Shown: one piece after another, positions 16,532 to 24,847 of the stretch
Layout of the letters: each line of letters starts with the position of its first letter
How positions within the stretch are numbered: the stretch's first letter is position 1
Source: JAVBNC01 sp031551765
GTDB lineage: Bacteria; Desulfobacterota; Desulfovibrionia; Desulfovibrionales; Desulfovibrionaceae
Direction: 5' to 3'
Length of the DNA stretch: 36,388 bases
Assembly: GCA_031551765.1 (NCBI GenBank)
Contig: JAVBNC010000163.1
Location: 1-36,388, forward strand
Program-made: the position numbers and the translations under genes
The notes under the pieces: generated by a model
Told to the model about the DNA's origin: nothing
Seen by the model: only the letters and a program-made list of their open reading frames with translations
Databases searched by the model: none

Positions 16532-19461
16532 TACACGTCAATCTGCTCCGGCTTCAGATAGCCCGCGGCGTACTGCTGCGGCACACCCGCCTTGAGGAAC
16601 AGCTCGTACAGGTCCGGGTCGATGTGGTTCCGGGCTTTGAATTCCCCCATTATTTTCAGGGCTTCTGAGAGCGTTTTACCCGGCTTGTACGGCCGGTCCG
16701 AGGCGGTGAGGGCCTCGAAAATATCGGCAATGGCCATCATGCGCGCGCTCCAGCCCATGTTTTCTCGCGAAAGACGCCGGGGGTAGCCTTTGCCGTCCAT
16801 GGTTTCATGGTGGGAGCCGGCTATGTCGGGCACATCCCGCAAATGCTTGGGCAGGGGCAGTTGCTTGAGCATGATGATGGTCTGGACGATGTGGTCGTTG
16901 ATTTTGTAGCGCTCTTCCTCGCTGAGCGTCCCCCGGCGGATGGAGAGGTTGTACAGCTCGCCCCGGTTATACAGCGCCTGCGGCGTATCCATCTTAAAAC
17001 CCCAGGGGTTTCCCGGCACGATCCGGTCCTTGGGGTTGCGCTCAAGGATATGCTCCGGCCTGTCCATGAGCAGCGGCTCCCGCACGGGCGGCGCTTCGGC
17101 CGGGGCGCGGTCCATGCGCGCCGACTCGTCCCGCGAAACCCCGATGCGCTTGTCCAGCGTGCGCAGCCAGCTGCGTTCGCCTATGGCCGCAAGGCGCGCC
17201 AGGGCGGCGTCATCCATGAACTCGCCGCCTATGTTGCAGGTGCCCACAAAGGCGAAGTCGTCGTCCAGGGCGCGGAGGGCCTCTTCCAGCTTGCGCGCTT
17301 CCGCCTCCGCGTCGGCGCCGCCCAGCACGGCGCGCAGCGAGGCTATTTCCGCGTCGCGCTTGAGCACTTCAAAGCGGGTGCGTATCTCGTGGATGCGGTC
17401 GTAAATGGTTTCCAGCTTGGTGGCTTTGTCCACCACGTATTCCGGGGTGGTCACCTTGCCGCAGTCGTGCAGCCAGGCCGCCAGCTTGGCTTCTTCCCAC
17501 TGGTCCTCGTTGAGGCTGAAGTCTTTGAGAGGCCCTTCCTCCGTTTCGCAGGCGGCCTTGGCCAGCATCTGGAACACGACGGGCACCCGCTGGCAGTGGC
17601 CGCCGGTGTACGGCGACTTGGCGTCAATGGCCCCGGCGAGAATGTGGATGAGCGCGTCCCGCAGATCGCGCTGGGCCTTCAGCAGGGTCTGGTTTTCCAG
17701 GGCAATGGCGGCGGTGCTGGCCAGGGCCTCGATAAAGGCTATCTGCTGGGTCTGGAAGGCGGGTGAACCCGGTCTCATGGCCTTGAACAGGCAGAGTACC
17801 CCCAGGCTCTCTCCCATACGGTCGCGCAAGGGCAGGCAGATCACCTCCACCTGGGTTACCGCAGGGTTGTCAAAGCCCGGCGCCAGGAAATCCACCCCGC
17901 TGCGCTGGTCTTCACGCGGGATGACGGCGCGTACGAAGCTGCCGGAATGCAGGGCCTGGTAGGGCGGCAAGGAAAGGTCCGGTTTCTGGCAGTCCATCAT
18001 CAGGCACTGCGCCATGCTTCCGTCGGCCCCGCCAAGCCAGCAGGCGCTGCCGTGCTTGAAACAATTGCCCTCCTCGTCCAGCAGAGCCACCATGCCGCCG
18101 TCGGCTGCGGACACCTGCAGGGTTTCCTGCAGTACGCGCTGCAAAAGCAGGTCGAAATCGCGTTCCGCGCTGATGGTGCCGGTAATGGCCAGGAACTTTC
18201 GCAGGTTGGTCTGCATGTGCTCCATGCCCTGCCCCAGGGCGTGGATTTCCGAAACCCGGGAATCGATCCGTTCGTCCCGCTCTTCAAGGCGGAACTCCTC
18301 AATGCGCCGCACCTTTTCCGCCAGCGCGCTCAAGGGGCGGGCAATTCCCCGTGCCGCCAGCCAGATAAACGGCACGGCGAGAAGCAAAATGCCCGCTGTG
18401 AGCAGCATGGTCTGGCGCAGAAAAGCCACGGCGTCCACCAGAATTTCGTCTCTGGGAATGGCCAGCAGCAGGGCGTTCCGCACCTCGCCGGAAAGGCTGA
18501 TGCTCTCCAGGGCGAGCACCCAGTCCCGCGAGCCGTCATTGATGGTGATATCCCGGCCTATCCAGCCGTCTTTGTAGGACTGGACGCCCAGGCGCGCGGC
18601 GGGCGGCAGGTCATCCGAGGTGCGCAGGCGCGTGCTTTCCCCCTCTTGAAGTGACATGCCGCCGGAAGAGGCCAGCAGTGTGCCGTCCGGCTTGAAAAGC
18701 ACCAGTTCGGCCCCCTTGCTGGGGAGCTCGCCCGCCAGCGCGGCGGACAGCTGCGAAAGCCCTATGTCCGCCCCCACCACGGCGTTGCCGTGGCGGCTCT
18801 GCCGGGCAAAGGTCGTGCCTACTTCCTTGGTGGTGAAAAAAATGTACGGCGCGCTGCTTATCAGGCCGCTGGAGTTTCTGGCTTCCTGATACCAGCTCCG
18901 GGTGCGCGGGTCGTAGCTGGCGTCTTTTTGCGTCTGGCGTCGCAGGAGGTTCAGCGCCGCGTCAAAAAACAGATATTCGGACACCCCCGCTTCAGCGGCC
19001 TTCTCTATGCTCTGCACCATCAGCGCGCTGGCCTCAGGAGCGTCGAACAGCGCGCGCGCCTGCGGGGAGCGCAAGGGCCGGACCAGGAAAAACTCGCCGC
19101 TGTCGTAGCCCACGTAAATCGCGTCCACTATGGGGTAGGCTTCCAGTATGGCCTGCATGGAGGCCAGCGCGTCCAGACGCCCTTCCAGGCTGTCCTCTTT
19201 GGGAAGCGCGCTCTGGGCCAGCACGGCGGTAAAGGCCTGCACCGGCTGGTACACGGCGTTCATGGTCTCGCTTTTGACCGTGCTGCTCACGCTGGCGACC
19301 AGATGGTCCGTGGCGGCCATGGCCGTGCGCGACACCATGCGGTACCCGGTAAACGCGATGGTCAGCCCGGTCACCAGCATCAAAGCGGTGAACAACACGC
19401 CAAGGTGTTCCCGCAGCTTGAAGCGCCTGATAAACGTATGCCGCGAATCCTTCTGAGGCAT
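16531..19461 (-). CDS. Cache-HAMP-GAF-HD-GYP sensor phosphodiesterase
   Basis: A 976-residue inner-membrane signalling protein. Helix one (about 21-41), extracytoplasmic dCache-type sensor (about 45-345), helix two (about 350-370), HAMP (about 370-425), GAF (about 430-595), HD-GYP-type domain (about 600-970). Metal/phosphodiesterase motifs: HDCGK at 665-669, HHE at 884-886 and KGYP at 891-894. HD-GYP enzymes degrade cyclic di-GMP. Between HDCGK and HHE there are about 219 residues, far more than the roughly 80 of standard domains, with a coiled-coil-like insert (680-770). The start at 19461 is preferred over 19581 because of AAGGCGG upstream and a normal N-terminus before helix one. Confidence 0.88.
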   Translation of the reverse strand: MPQKDSRHTFIRRFKLREHLGVLFTALMLVTGLTIAFTGYRMVSRTAMAATDHLVASVSSTVKSETMNAVYQPVQAFTAVLAQSALPKEDSLEGRLDALASMQAILEAYPIVDAIYVGYDSGEFFLVRPLRSPQARALFDAPEASALMVQSIEKAAEAGVSEYLFFDAALNLLRRQTQKDASYDPRTRSWYQEARNSSGLISSAPYIFFTTKEVGTTFARQSRHGNAVVGADIGLSQLSAALAGELPSKGAELVLFKPDGTLLASSGGMSLQEGESTRLRTSDDLPPAARLGVQSYKDGWIGRDITINDGSRDWVLALESISLSGEVRNALLLAIPRDEILVDAVAFLRQTMLLTAGILLLAVPFIWLAARGIARPLSALAEKVRRIEEFRLEERDERIDSRVSEIHALGQGMEHMQTNLRKFLAITGTISAERDFDLLLQRVLQETLQVSAADGGMVALLDEEGNCFKHGSACWLGGADGSMAQCLMMDCQKPDLSLPPYQALHSGSFVRAVIPREDQRSGVDFLAPGFDNPAVTQVEVICLPLRDRMGESLGVLCLFKAMRPGSPAFQTQQIAFIEALASTAAIALENQTLLKAQRDLRDALIHILAGAIDAKSPYTGGHCQRVPVVFQMLAKAACETEEGPLKDFSLNEDQWEEAKLAAWLHDCGKVTTPEYVVDKATKLETIYDRIHEIRTRFEVLKRDAEIASLRAVLGGADAEAEARKLEEALRALDDDFAFVGTCNIGGEFMDDAALARLAAIGERSWLRTLDKRIGVSRDESARMDRAPAEAPPVREPLLMDRPEHILERNPKDRIVPGNPWGFKMDTPQALYNRGELYNLSIRRGTLSEEERYKINDHIVQTIIMLKQLPLPKHLRDVPDIAGSHHETMDGKGYPRRLSRENMGWSARMMAIADIFEALTASDRPYKPGKTLSEALKIMGEFKARNHIDPDLYELFLKAGVPQQYAAGYLKPEQIDV

Positions 19462-19579
19462 GATACACCGCCTTGTGTAAAAATAGGGGCCGAGAGCGGA
19501 CAGACTATGCAAATTATCCCCAATAGTCCTCTTTAGGAGCCGCGCGCAAGTATTTTCTCTCCCTCCACGCAAAGAGGAC

Positions 19580-19628
19580 AAAAAACGCGGGACCCGCTGT
19601 GCCGTTTACCGGCACGCCGAGCCCCGCG
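19580..19628 (-). terminator. Rho-independent terminator of the AbrB-M20 operon
   Basis: On the minus strand CGCGGG..CGTGCCG, loop GTAAA, CGGCAC..CCCGCG, then six T residues. It lies just after the M20 peptidase stop. Confidence 0.85.
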
Positions 19629-19649
19629 ATATAATCAGATAACAGCCGC

Positions 19650-20891
19650 TCAGCGCAGCGCCAGAGGTTCGGAAACCCCTTGCAGGCCCGCCAGCAGGAA
19701 GAGCATGAGCAGCGCGGCCTGCGCGCCGATGTGCGCGTTTTTGGGGTCCAGCCACTCGTTCAGGGAGTGGTGCCCGCCGCTCAGGCAGCCGGAACGCACC
19801 ACCACCGAGGGCACCTTCTGGCTGATGGGCACGTTGGCGTTGGTGCTCCTGGCCGGGCCCACGTTGGGCGTGACGCCCAGGGCTTCGAACACCGCGCAGG
19901 CGGACTGGACGATAAGCGCGCCGTCCGGCTGGTCCCCGGCGGGACGGTCGCCCAGCAGCGTGGTTTTCACTTCCACCTTTTGCCCGCTGGCCGCCCGGAA
20001 GGCGTTTTCCTCGTCCACGGACTCCTGCACGAAGCTGAGCATGGTGCGCTCCACCTCGGCCAGGGCTTCCGCGCTGATGGAGCGCATGTCCAGCTTGCAG
20101 CTGGCGCTGTGGGCTATGGAGTTGACGGAGGTGCCGCCGTTGACGATGCCTATGGTGTAGGTGGTGCGGGGGTTTTCCGGCGTGGTCACGTTGGACATTT
20201 TGGCCATGGCCCGGGCCATGGCGTGGATGGGGCTGGGCAGGCCGTAGGCGCTCCAGCTGTGCCCGCCGGGGCCGGAAAAGGCGAATTCATAGCGCTTGGA
20301 GCCCACGGCGCCCTTGGTGATCAGGCCGGGGGCGCCGGGTTCCATGGGCAGGTAGGCCACAAGGTCCGGGTTGTCCCGCAGAAAGGCCTTGGCGCCGCGC
20401 AGGTCGCCTTCGCCCTCTTCCCCGCTGCTGCCGCCCACAAGCAGGGAGTACACCGGCTTAAGCCCGGCGTGGTTGATGGCCCGGACAACGGAAAGCACAA
20501 TGGCCAGACAGGAGGTATCGTCGGAGATGCCGGGGCAGCAGAGCTTGCCGTCCTTTTCCTCGACCTTCAGCGGCGTGTCTTTGGGGAACACCGTGTCCAG
20601 GTGCGCTTCCAGCAGCACTTTGGGGCTTTTCAAGCCGGGTATAACGCCGTAGGCGTTGTCGTCCGCATCCACCCGGCACTGTGTGACGCCGAGCTTCTCC
20701 AGCTTTTCCTTGAACATGGGCGAGCGCAGCTCCCCTTCCGTAAAGGGCGTGCCGTACAGCAGCACCATTTCCTTGAGTTCCCGGATTCTGTTGTCCTGAT
20801 CGCCCTCAAGAAAGGCCAGGGCCTTCTGGATACCGGCATCGGCCAGCAGCGCGGCCACAGCGGAACGCACCGTGTTGGAGACAGTAGTCAT
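19650..20891 (-). CDS. M20-family metallopeptidase
   Basis: A 413-residue co-catalytic zinc hydrolase of the PepT/ArgE/CPG2 clan, acting on peptides or N-acyl amino acids in the cytoplasm. Metal ligands and catalytic residues are in place: AHLDTVF (His97, Asp99), GISDD (Asp124), GEEGEG (catalytic Glu158, ligand Glu159), MEPG (Glu184) and GGHHSLNEW near the C-terminus. A dimerisation domain inserts at about 195-310. AGAGGAG precedes the ATG. It follows the AbrB-type membrane protein by 102 bases on the same strand and is probably co-transcribed. The exact substrate cannot be read from sequence. Confidence 0.9.
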   Translation of the reverse strand: MTTVSNTVRSAVAALLADAGIQKALAFLEGDQDNRIRELKEMVLLYGTPFTEGELRSPMFKEKLEKLGVTQCRVDADDNAYGVIPGLKSPKVLLEAHLDTVFPKDTPLKVEEKDGKLCCPGISDDTSCLAIVLSVVRAINHAGLKPVYSLLVGGSSGEEGEGDLRGAKAFLRDNPDLVAYLPMEPGAPGLITKGAVGSKRYEFAFSGPGGHSWSAYGLPSPIHAMARAMAKMSNVTTPENPRTTYTIGIVNGGTSVNSIAHSASCKLDMRSISAEALAEVERTMLSFVQESVDEENAFRAASGQKVEVKTTLLGDRPAGDQPDGALIVQSACAVFEALGVTPNVGPARSTNANVPISQKVPSVVVRSGCLSGGHHSLNEWLDPKNAHIGAQAALLMLFLLAGLQGVSEPLALR

Positions 20892-20993
20892 GGCAAAACT
20901 CCTCTGGTTGCGGTCGGTAAAAGCGGCGCACGCGCGGCAGGGCTGCGCCGCGGCCAGGGACGGGTAAAACAGGGCAGAACGCCCGCGCCGCCG

Positions 20994-22106
20994 CTATTCC
21001 AGCGGAGCGGGCTTTTCCGGCTTTTTCTTCAGGCAGCGGATGGTAAAGCGGGCCATGGCCGGGCCGACCAGGAGCAGAATCATGAGCCGGGCCGTCTGGA
21101 TGGCCATGACAAAAGGCATGTCCGCATCGCTGGAAGCCGCGATAATGGCCACGGCGTCCAGGCCGCCTGGGCTGGTGGCCAGGTAGGCGGTCAAAGGGTC
21201 AAGCCCCGCGCCCCAGACCAGCAGGCCGGCCAGACCGCCGGCCAGGGCCACCACAATAAGAATGGCAGCCAGAATTTGCGGCAGCACACGCACGGCATAC
21301 AGCAGCACGGGCCGGTTGAAACGCAGCCCTATGCACCAGCCTATCAGCGTGAAGCACAGCGCCAGCAGCCAGCCGGGCAGCACCAGCTGCATCAGGCCCA
21401 GGTTCTGCACCAGCGCGCCCGCGAACATGGGCAGCAGAATGGGACCGGCGGGGAAGCGCGTCAAATGCCCCAGGTACGCGCTGGAAAGCGCCAGGGCCAG
21501 GGTCATGAGCAGAGCGGGCCAGTCTATGGCCGCGGTCAGGGCGGCCAGAAAGGCCGCCTTGCTGGGCGCCGGCAGCCCCGCGCCCATGAACCAGGCCACC
21601 ACGGCGGCGATAATGGACACCAGCATGACCCGCATATACTGCATCAGGGCCACCAGGCGCATGTCCCCGCCGTAAGCTTCGGACATCAGGACCATGGGCA
21701 TGGCAGCGCCCGGGGCAGCGCCCCAGATGGCCGTGGTGCCGGGCAGCACTTCTTTCACCGTCAGCAGCCAGCCCAGGAAAAAGGCGCAGGCGATAACCGC
21801 CAGCACGATGCCCAGGGCCAGCATCCAGTTTTCCATCATGCCCCGGAGCACGGAAAGGGAAAGGGAACGGGCGATAATGCAGCCGATAATGCTCTGACCC
21901 GCCAGAAACATGGCGGCGGGCATGCGTATGGCCGTGCCGCGCGTGGAAATGAAGGCCCCGGCCACAATGCCGGCCAAAAGGGGCGAGGCCGGCATGCGCA
22001 GAAACTCCAGCAGCGCCACGCAGGGCAGGGTCATCAGCACCAGAAAGGCCCATTCCGGGCCGTTATACCGCTTGAATACGGACTGTTTCTTTTTACTTTG
22101 TGTCAT
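20994..22106 (-). CDS. AbrB-family (PF05145) membrane protein
   Basis: A 370-residue protein with about ten helices in two similar halves, each with a glycine/proline-rich segment (SPLLAGIVAGAF around 40-52, LPRF-type and GGLDAVAII segment around 305-315). It belongs to the family misnamed ammonia monooxygenase/AbrB regulator; members are membrane proteins of unknown or transporter-like role, not DNA-binding regulators. Operon context with an M20 peptidase suggests uptake followed by hydrolysis of a peptide-like or N-acyl compound, which is inference. The ribosome site (AGCAGG) is moderate. Confidence 0.8.
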   Translation of the reverse strand: MTQSKKKQSVFKRYNGPEWAFLVLMTLPCVALLEFLRMPASPLLAGIVAGAFISTRGTAIRMPAAMFLAGQSIIGCIIARSLSLSVLRGMMENWMLALGIVLAVIACAFFLGWLLTVKEVLPGTTAIWGAAPGAAMPMVLMSEAYGGDMRLVALMQYMRVMLVSIIAAVVAWFMGAGLPAPSKAAFLAALTAAIDWPALLMTLALALSSAYLGHLTRFPAGPILLPMFAGALVQNLGLMQLVLPGWLLALCFTLIGWCIGLRFNRPVLLYAVRVLPQILAAILIVVALAGGLAGLLVWGAGLDPLTAYLATSPGGLDAVAIIAASSDADMPFVMAIQTARLMILLLVGPAMARFTIRCLKKKPEKPAPLE

Positions 22107-22261
22107 GCCTGCTTCTACACGCCATGCCGCAGAACGGAAATAGCGTTGCCGTTATTCGGAAAGCACAGTATACAAACAGGCGGCGCTAAAAGCAACCGTC
22201 TAAATCGGCTTTCATGCCGTGGAAGCGCCATCCAGCGCACCTTTTCCAGCCGGAGGCCGCC

Positions 22262-22600
22262 ATGCCCGGCGCTCCCACCCACGCCATGCGCAAATACAAA
22301 AAGGGCGACGACGAGGTCTATTACCGCCAGGCGGCCGATGCCTTCAAAAAACGCCTGCGCATCCCGCTGATGCTGGTGGGGGGCATACGCAAGCGCGCCA
22401 CGGCGGAACAACTGCTGCGCGACGGCCTGGCCGACTACATCGCCCTGTGCCGCCCCCTGATCCTGGACTCCATGCTGGTCAAAAACTGGCGCCTGGGCCT
22501 TGCGGACGCTTCGGCCTGTGTTTCCGACAATGCCTGCCGCGGCCCGCGCGAGGAAGGGCAGCCGTTTTGCTGTCCCGTTTTCACGAAAAAGCAAGGCTGA
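22262..22600 (+). pseudogene. C-terminal fragment of an Old Yellow Enzyme family NADH:flavin oxidoreductase
   Basis: The 112-residue reading frame matches only the end of an OYE-type TIM barrel: a KIPLMLVGGIR-like strand (here IPLMLVGGIRKR), then DGLADYIALCRPLI, then a short tail with cysteines (ACVSDNAC). In complete enzymes this strand binds FMN phosphate, and about 230-250 residues should precede it; they are absent. Upstream sequence (22107-22261) shows no matching barrel. A GGAGG lies just before the ATG at 22262, so the stub could still be translated. Called a remnant on length; an unusual small flavin-site protein is the less likely alternative. Confidence 0.75.
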
Positions 22601-22626
22601 CGGCACCCCGCCGCTTTTATGCGCGA

Positions 22627-22664
22627 GCGCCCGCAATGTCCGGCACACGGGACATGGCGGGCGC
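22627..22664. terminator. Strong hairpin between convergent genes
   Basis: GCGCCCGC-x-ATGTCC pairs with GGACAT-x-GCGGGCGC around a short loop. There is no good T-run on either side, so it is either a weak bidirectional terminator or an RNA 3'-end stabiliser. Confidence 0.5.
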
Positions 22665-22685
22665 CCGGTCCGTTTCCGGCGTGCT

Positions 22686-23576
22686 TCAGCACGCCCGCGC
22701 CCCAATCTGGCGCATGAAATCCAAGATGGTCCGCGCTTTGGCCACCACGGGCGGGTCAATGAACAGCCCGTTGACGTACACGTTGCTGGTGCCCTTTTGC
22801 ACCGCGTCCTCATAGGCGGCGGCCACTTCGCTGGCCCACTGGACCTGCTCTTCGCTGGGCGTGTAGGCCTTGTTCACAATGTCGATATGGTCCGGGTAGC
22901 GCACGGAACAGGAACGGCCGTCAAAGCCCATGCGGCGCGAAATAAGGCTTTCCTCGGCCATGTACTCCCCGCTGGCGTGAAAGAGCACGTTGGAATCCAG
23001 GGCCTGCACCCCGGCGGCCTTGGCTTCCAGCACCACTTTCTGGCGCGCGTAGATCAGGTCCAGGCAGTTCAGCACGTAGCGGCGCTCAATGCCCATGGCG
23101 GCGGTCAGGTCTTCCATGCCCACGCCCGCGGCGGTCACGCGCTTGCGGCAACTGCACATGGCGTGGGTGTTCATGATCCCGATGGGGTTCTCGATCATCA
23201 GGATCAGCTCGATGCCGTCCTCGGGCAGGCCCAGTTCCTTTTCAATGGCGGTCAGGTCGTCCGCCACCCGCATAACATAGGCGGCGTCCTCGCACTTGGG
23301 CAGGCGCACGGCGTCCGGCCTGCCCTGGCGGATCACGTCCAGGTCGGCCTGGTAAAAGGGCGTGTGCGGGCCGTTGATGCGCAGCACGCGCTCTTTGCTC
23401 TTGAAATCCCATTCTTGCAGCGCTTTCGCGGTGGCGGCGTGATTTTCCGCTTTTTTGGTGACCACCACGCCGTCTTCCAGGTCCAGCACCACGCAGTCCA
23501 CGTTGGTGCCCAGCAGCATGCGCACCCCGTCCGGTTCGATGCAGCGGCAAAAGGCCAAAGATCTGCGTATTCTCAT
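22686..23576 (-). CDS. CitE-like HpcH/HpaI-family lyase
   Basis: A 296-residue TIM-barrel protein of the citrate lyase beta/malyl-CoA lyase family, which cleaves or forms C-C bonds of acyl-CoA hydroxy acids with Mg2+. Seen: RRSLAF start, LDLEDGV (about 31-37), RINGPHTPFY (about 65-74), LPKCEDA, and LMIENPIGI for the metal glutamate. No citrate lyase alpha or gamma gene is nearby, so it is one of the stand-alone CitE-like proteins. The start at 23576 has AAGGAG upstream; 17 extra codons to 23627 are rejected. The upstream gap is divergent with the SprA-like gene. Substrate unknown. Confidence 0.85.
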   Translation of the reverse strand: MRIRRSLAFCRCIEPDGVRMLLGTNVDCVVLDLEDGVVVTKKAENHAATAKALQEWDFKSKERVLRINGPHTPFYQADLDVIRQGRPDAVRLPKCEDAAYVMRVADDLTAIEKELGLPEDGIELILMIENPIGIMNTHAMCSCRKRVTAAGVGMEDLTAAMGIERRYVLNCLDLIYARQKVVLEAKAAGVQALDSNVLFHASGEYMAEESLISRRMGFDGRSCSVRYPDHIDIVNKAYTPSEEQVQWASEVAAAYEDAVQKGTSNVYVNGLFIDPPVVAKARTILDFMRQIGARAC

Positions 23577-23778
23577 GCGCTCGCTCCTTGTTGCCCGAGT
23601 GCGGGCTGTTGAGAGAAATGAGGACAAAAGAAAAAGCGCCGTCCGACCCCTGCCAGCGTAGCGATAATTTTTTTTCTAAACAAGCCTAAAGCATTCCGCG
23701 AACCCGCCGATACAACCGATACGAGAACCCTTGCCCGGCCGCCCGCAACGCGGCCGTGGCGCAAACAAGGAACAGCGT

Positions 23779-24612
23779 ATGCAAGTCGGCGAAACATCTT
23801 TCACGCGCCCGCTCGGCAGGGCCGGCCCGCTCCAGCCGGTAACGCCGGTATCCCCGGCCGGTTCCGGCAGCTCCTGGAGCCTGGAAGACCAGGCTTTCGG
23901 CGCGGCCCTTGTCCGGGAAGCGCGGCGGCAGGAGCCGCAAACCGGGCTGTACGGACCCGACGCCCGCCTGCGCGGCGCATCGTCCTCCGCCCAAAGCGAG
24001 GAGGAAAGCGCGGAAGCGCGCACCGTGGCGGCCCTGGAACAGCGCGACCGCGAAGTGCGCCAAAACGAGGAAAAGCGCGGCGGCGCCGTGGGCGGCAGCA
24101 GCTACATCTACCAGACCGGCCCCGACGGCGAGCAGTACGCCGTGGGCACCACGGCCCACGTGGTGCGGCAGGAGCAAAGCGGCGCAGCCGCCCAAAGCTC
24201 TTCGCCCAAGGGCAGCGGCGCGGAGCTGAGCGATTCCGAGCAGGACCTACTGCGCAGGCTGCGGGACAGGGACGCCAAGGTGCGCGGCCATGAAACCGCG
24301 CATATCATGGCGGCCTCGGGACAAGTGGTGGGCGGGGCCACCTACCAGTACCAGACCGGGCCGGACGGGCGGCAGTATGCCGTGGGCGGTTCGGTGAACA
24401 TCTCCATGGGTTCATCCTTTGGCGACGACGAAGAAACCGCGCGCCGGGCTGCAACCGCCCAGCGGGCCGCCATGGCCGCCGGCGACCCCTCCCTGCGGGA
24501 CATGCAGGCGGCCATGCGCGCCTCCAACCTTGCGTCGCGGGCGCGGCAGCGCGGCATGAACGCCTATGCCGGGCAAGCTTACGGCGAAGAGAGCTCCGAA
24601 CAGGCTTTCTAA
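23779..24612 (+). CDS. SprA-related putative metalloprotease with a degenerate internal repeat
   Basis: A 277-residue protein of the PF12118-type family. The functional-looking unit (about 156-210) has HETAH at 171-175, an HExxH zinc motif, then GGATYQYQTGPDGRQYAVGG. An upstream copy (about 82-130) repeats the pattern, with RDREVRQNEEKRGGAVGG, then SSYIYQTGPDGEQYAVGT, but the HExxH position reads NEEKR and cannot bind zinc. The N-terminal 50 residues are low-complexity and the tail is Ala/Arg-rich. There is no signal peptide. AAGGAAC precedes the ATG at 23779. The role is unknown; the family is found in many proteobacteria. Confidence 0.78.
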   Translation: MQVGETSFTRPLGRAGPLQPVTPVSPAGSGSSWSLEDQAFGAALVREARRQEPQTGLYGPDARLRGASSSAQSEEESAEARTVAALEQRDREVRQNEEKRGGAVGGSSYIYQTGPDGEQYAVGTTAHVVRQEQSGAAAQSSSPKGSGAELSDSEQDLLRRLRDRDAKVRGHETAHIMAASGQVVGGATYQYQTGPDGRQYAVGGSVNISMGSSFGDDEETARRAATAQRAAMAAGDPSLRDMQAAMRASNLASRARQRGMNAYAGQAYGEESSEQAF

Positions 24613-24667
24613 AGCAAAGCATCCGTCCCCCGGAAGCGCCACGCTTGCCGGATGAAACGGCCATTCA

Positions 24668-24704
24668 CGCCGGGAGCATAGTTTGTGCTCCCGGCGCTTT
24701 TTTT
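24668..24704 (+). terminator. Rho-independent terminator after the SprA-like gene
   Basis: CGCCGGGAGCA pairs with TGCTCCCGGCG around a 7-base loop, followed by C and eight T residues. Confidence 0.93.
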
Positions 24705-24781
24705 CACTCCATTACGGGCGCGCCAAAATGTTCCCAACCCAGGATGTTCCGCGTGACAGAACGGCAAGACTGTAAAACATG

Positions 24782-24810
24782 TTGACACAAGTGCGCCTTT
24801 GTTCTTTAAG
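24782..24810 (+). promoter_or_regulatory. Candidate promoter of the second hybrid kinase
   Basis: Consensus TTGACA, 17-base spacer, TTTAAG (4 of 6), 37 bases before the ATG at 24848 and directly after a terminator. Confidence 0.6.
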
Positions 24811-24847
24811 GTGTCATCCGCATATAACCGTATGGAGCCTCCGCGCC

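Noticed and set aside
20994..22106. AbrB as a DNA-binding transition-state regulator
   Set aside because: The protein is an about ten-helix membrane protein; the regulator name is a known misnomer for this family.
19680..22370. An 896-codon plus-strand open frame across the M20 and AbrB genes
   Set aside because: It is antisense to two well-supported genes, with His/Gly/Gln-rich translation and no recognisable domain.
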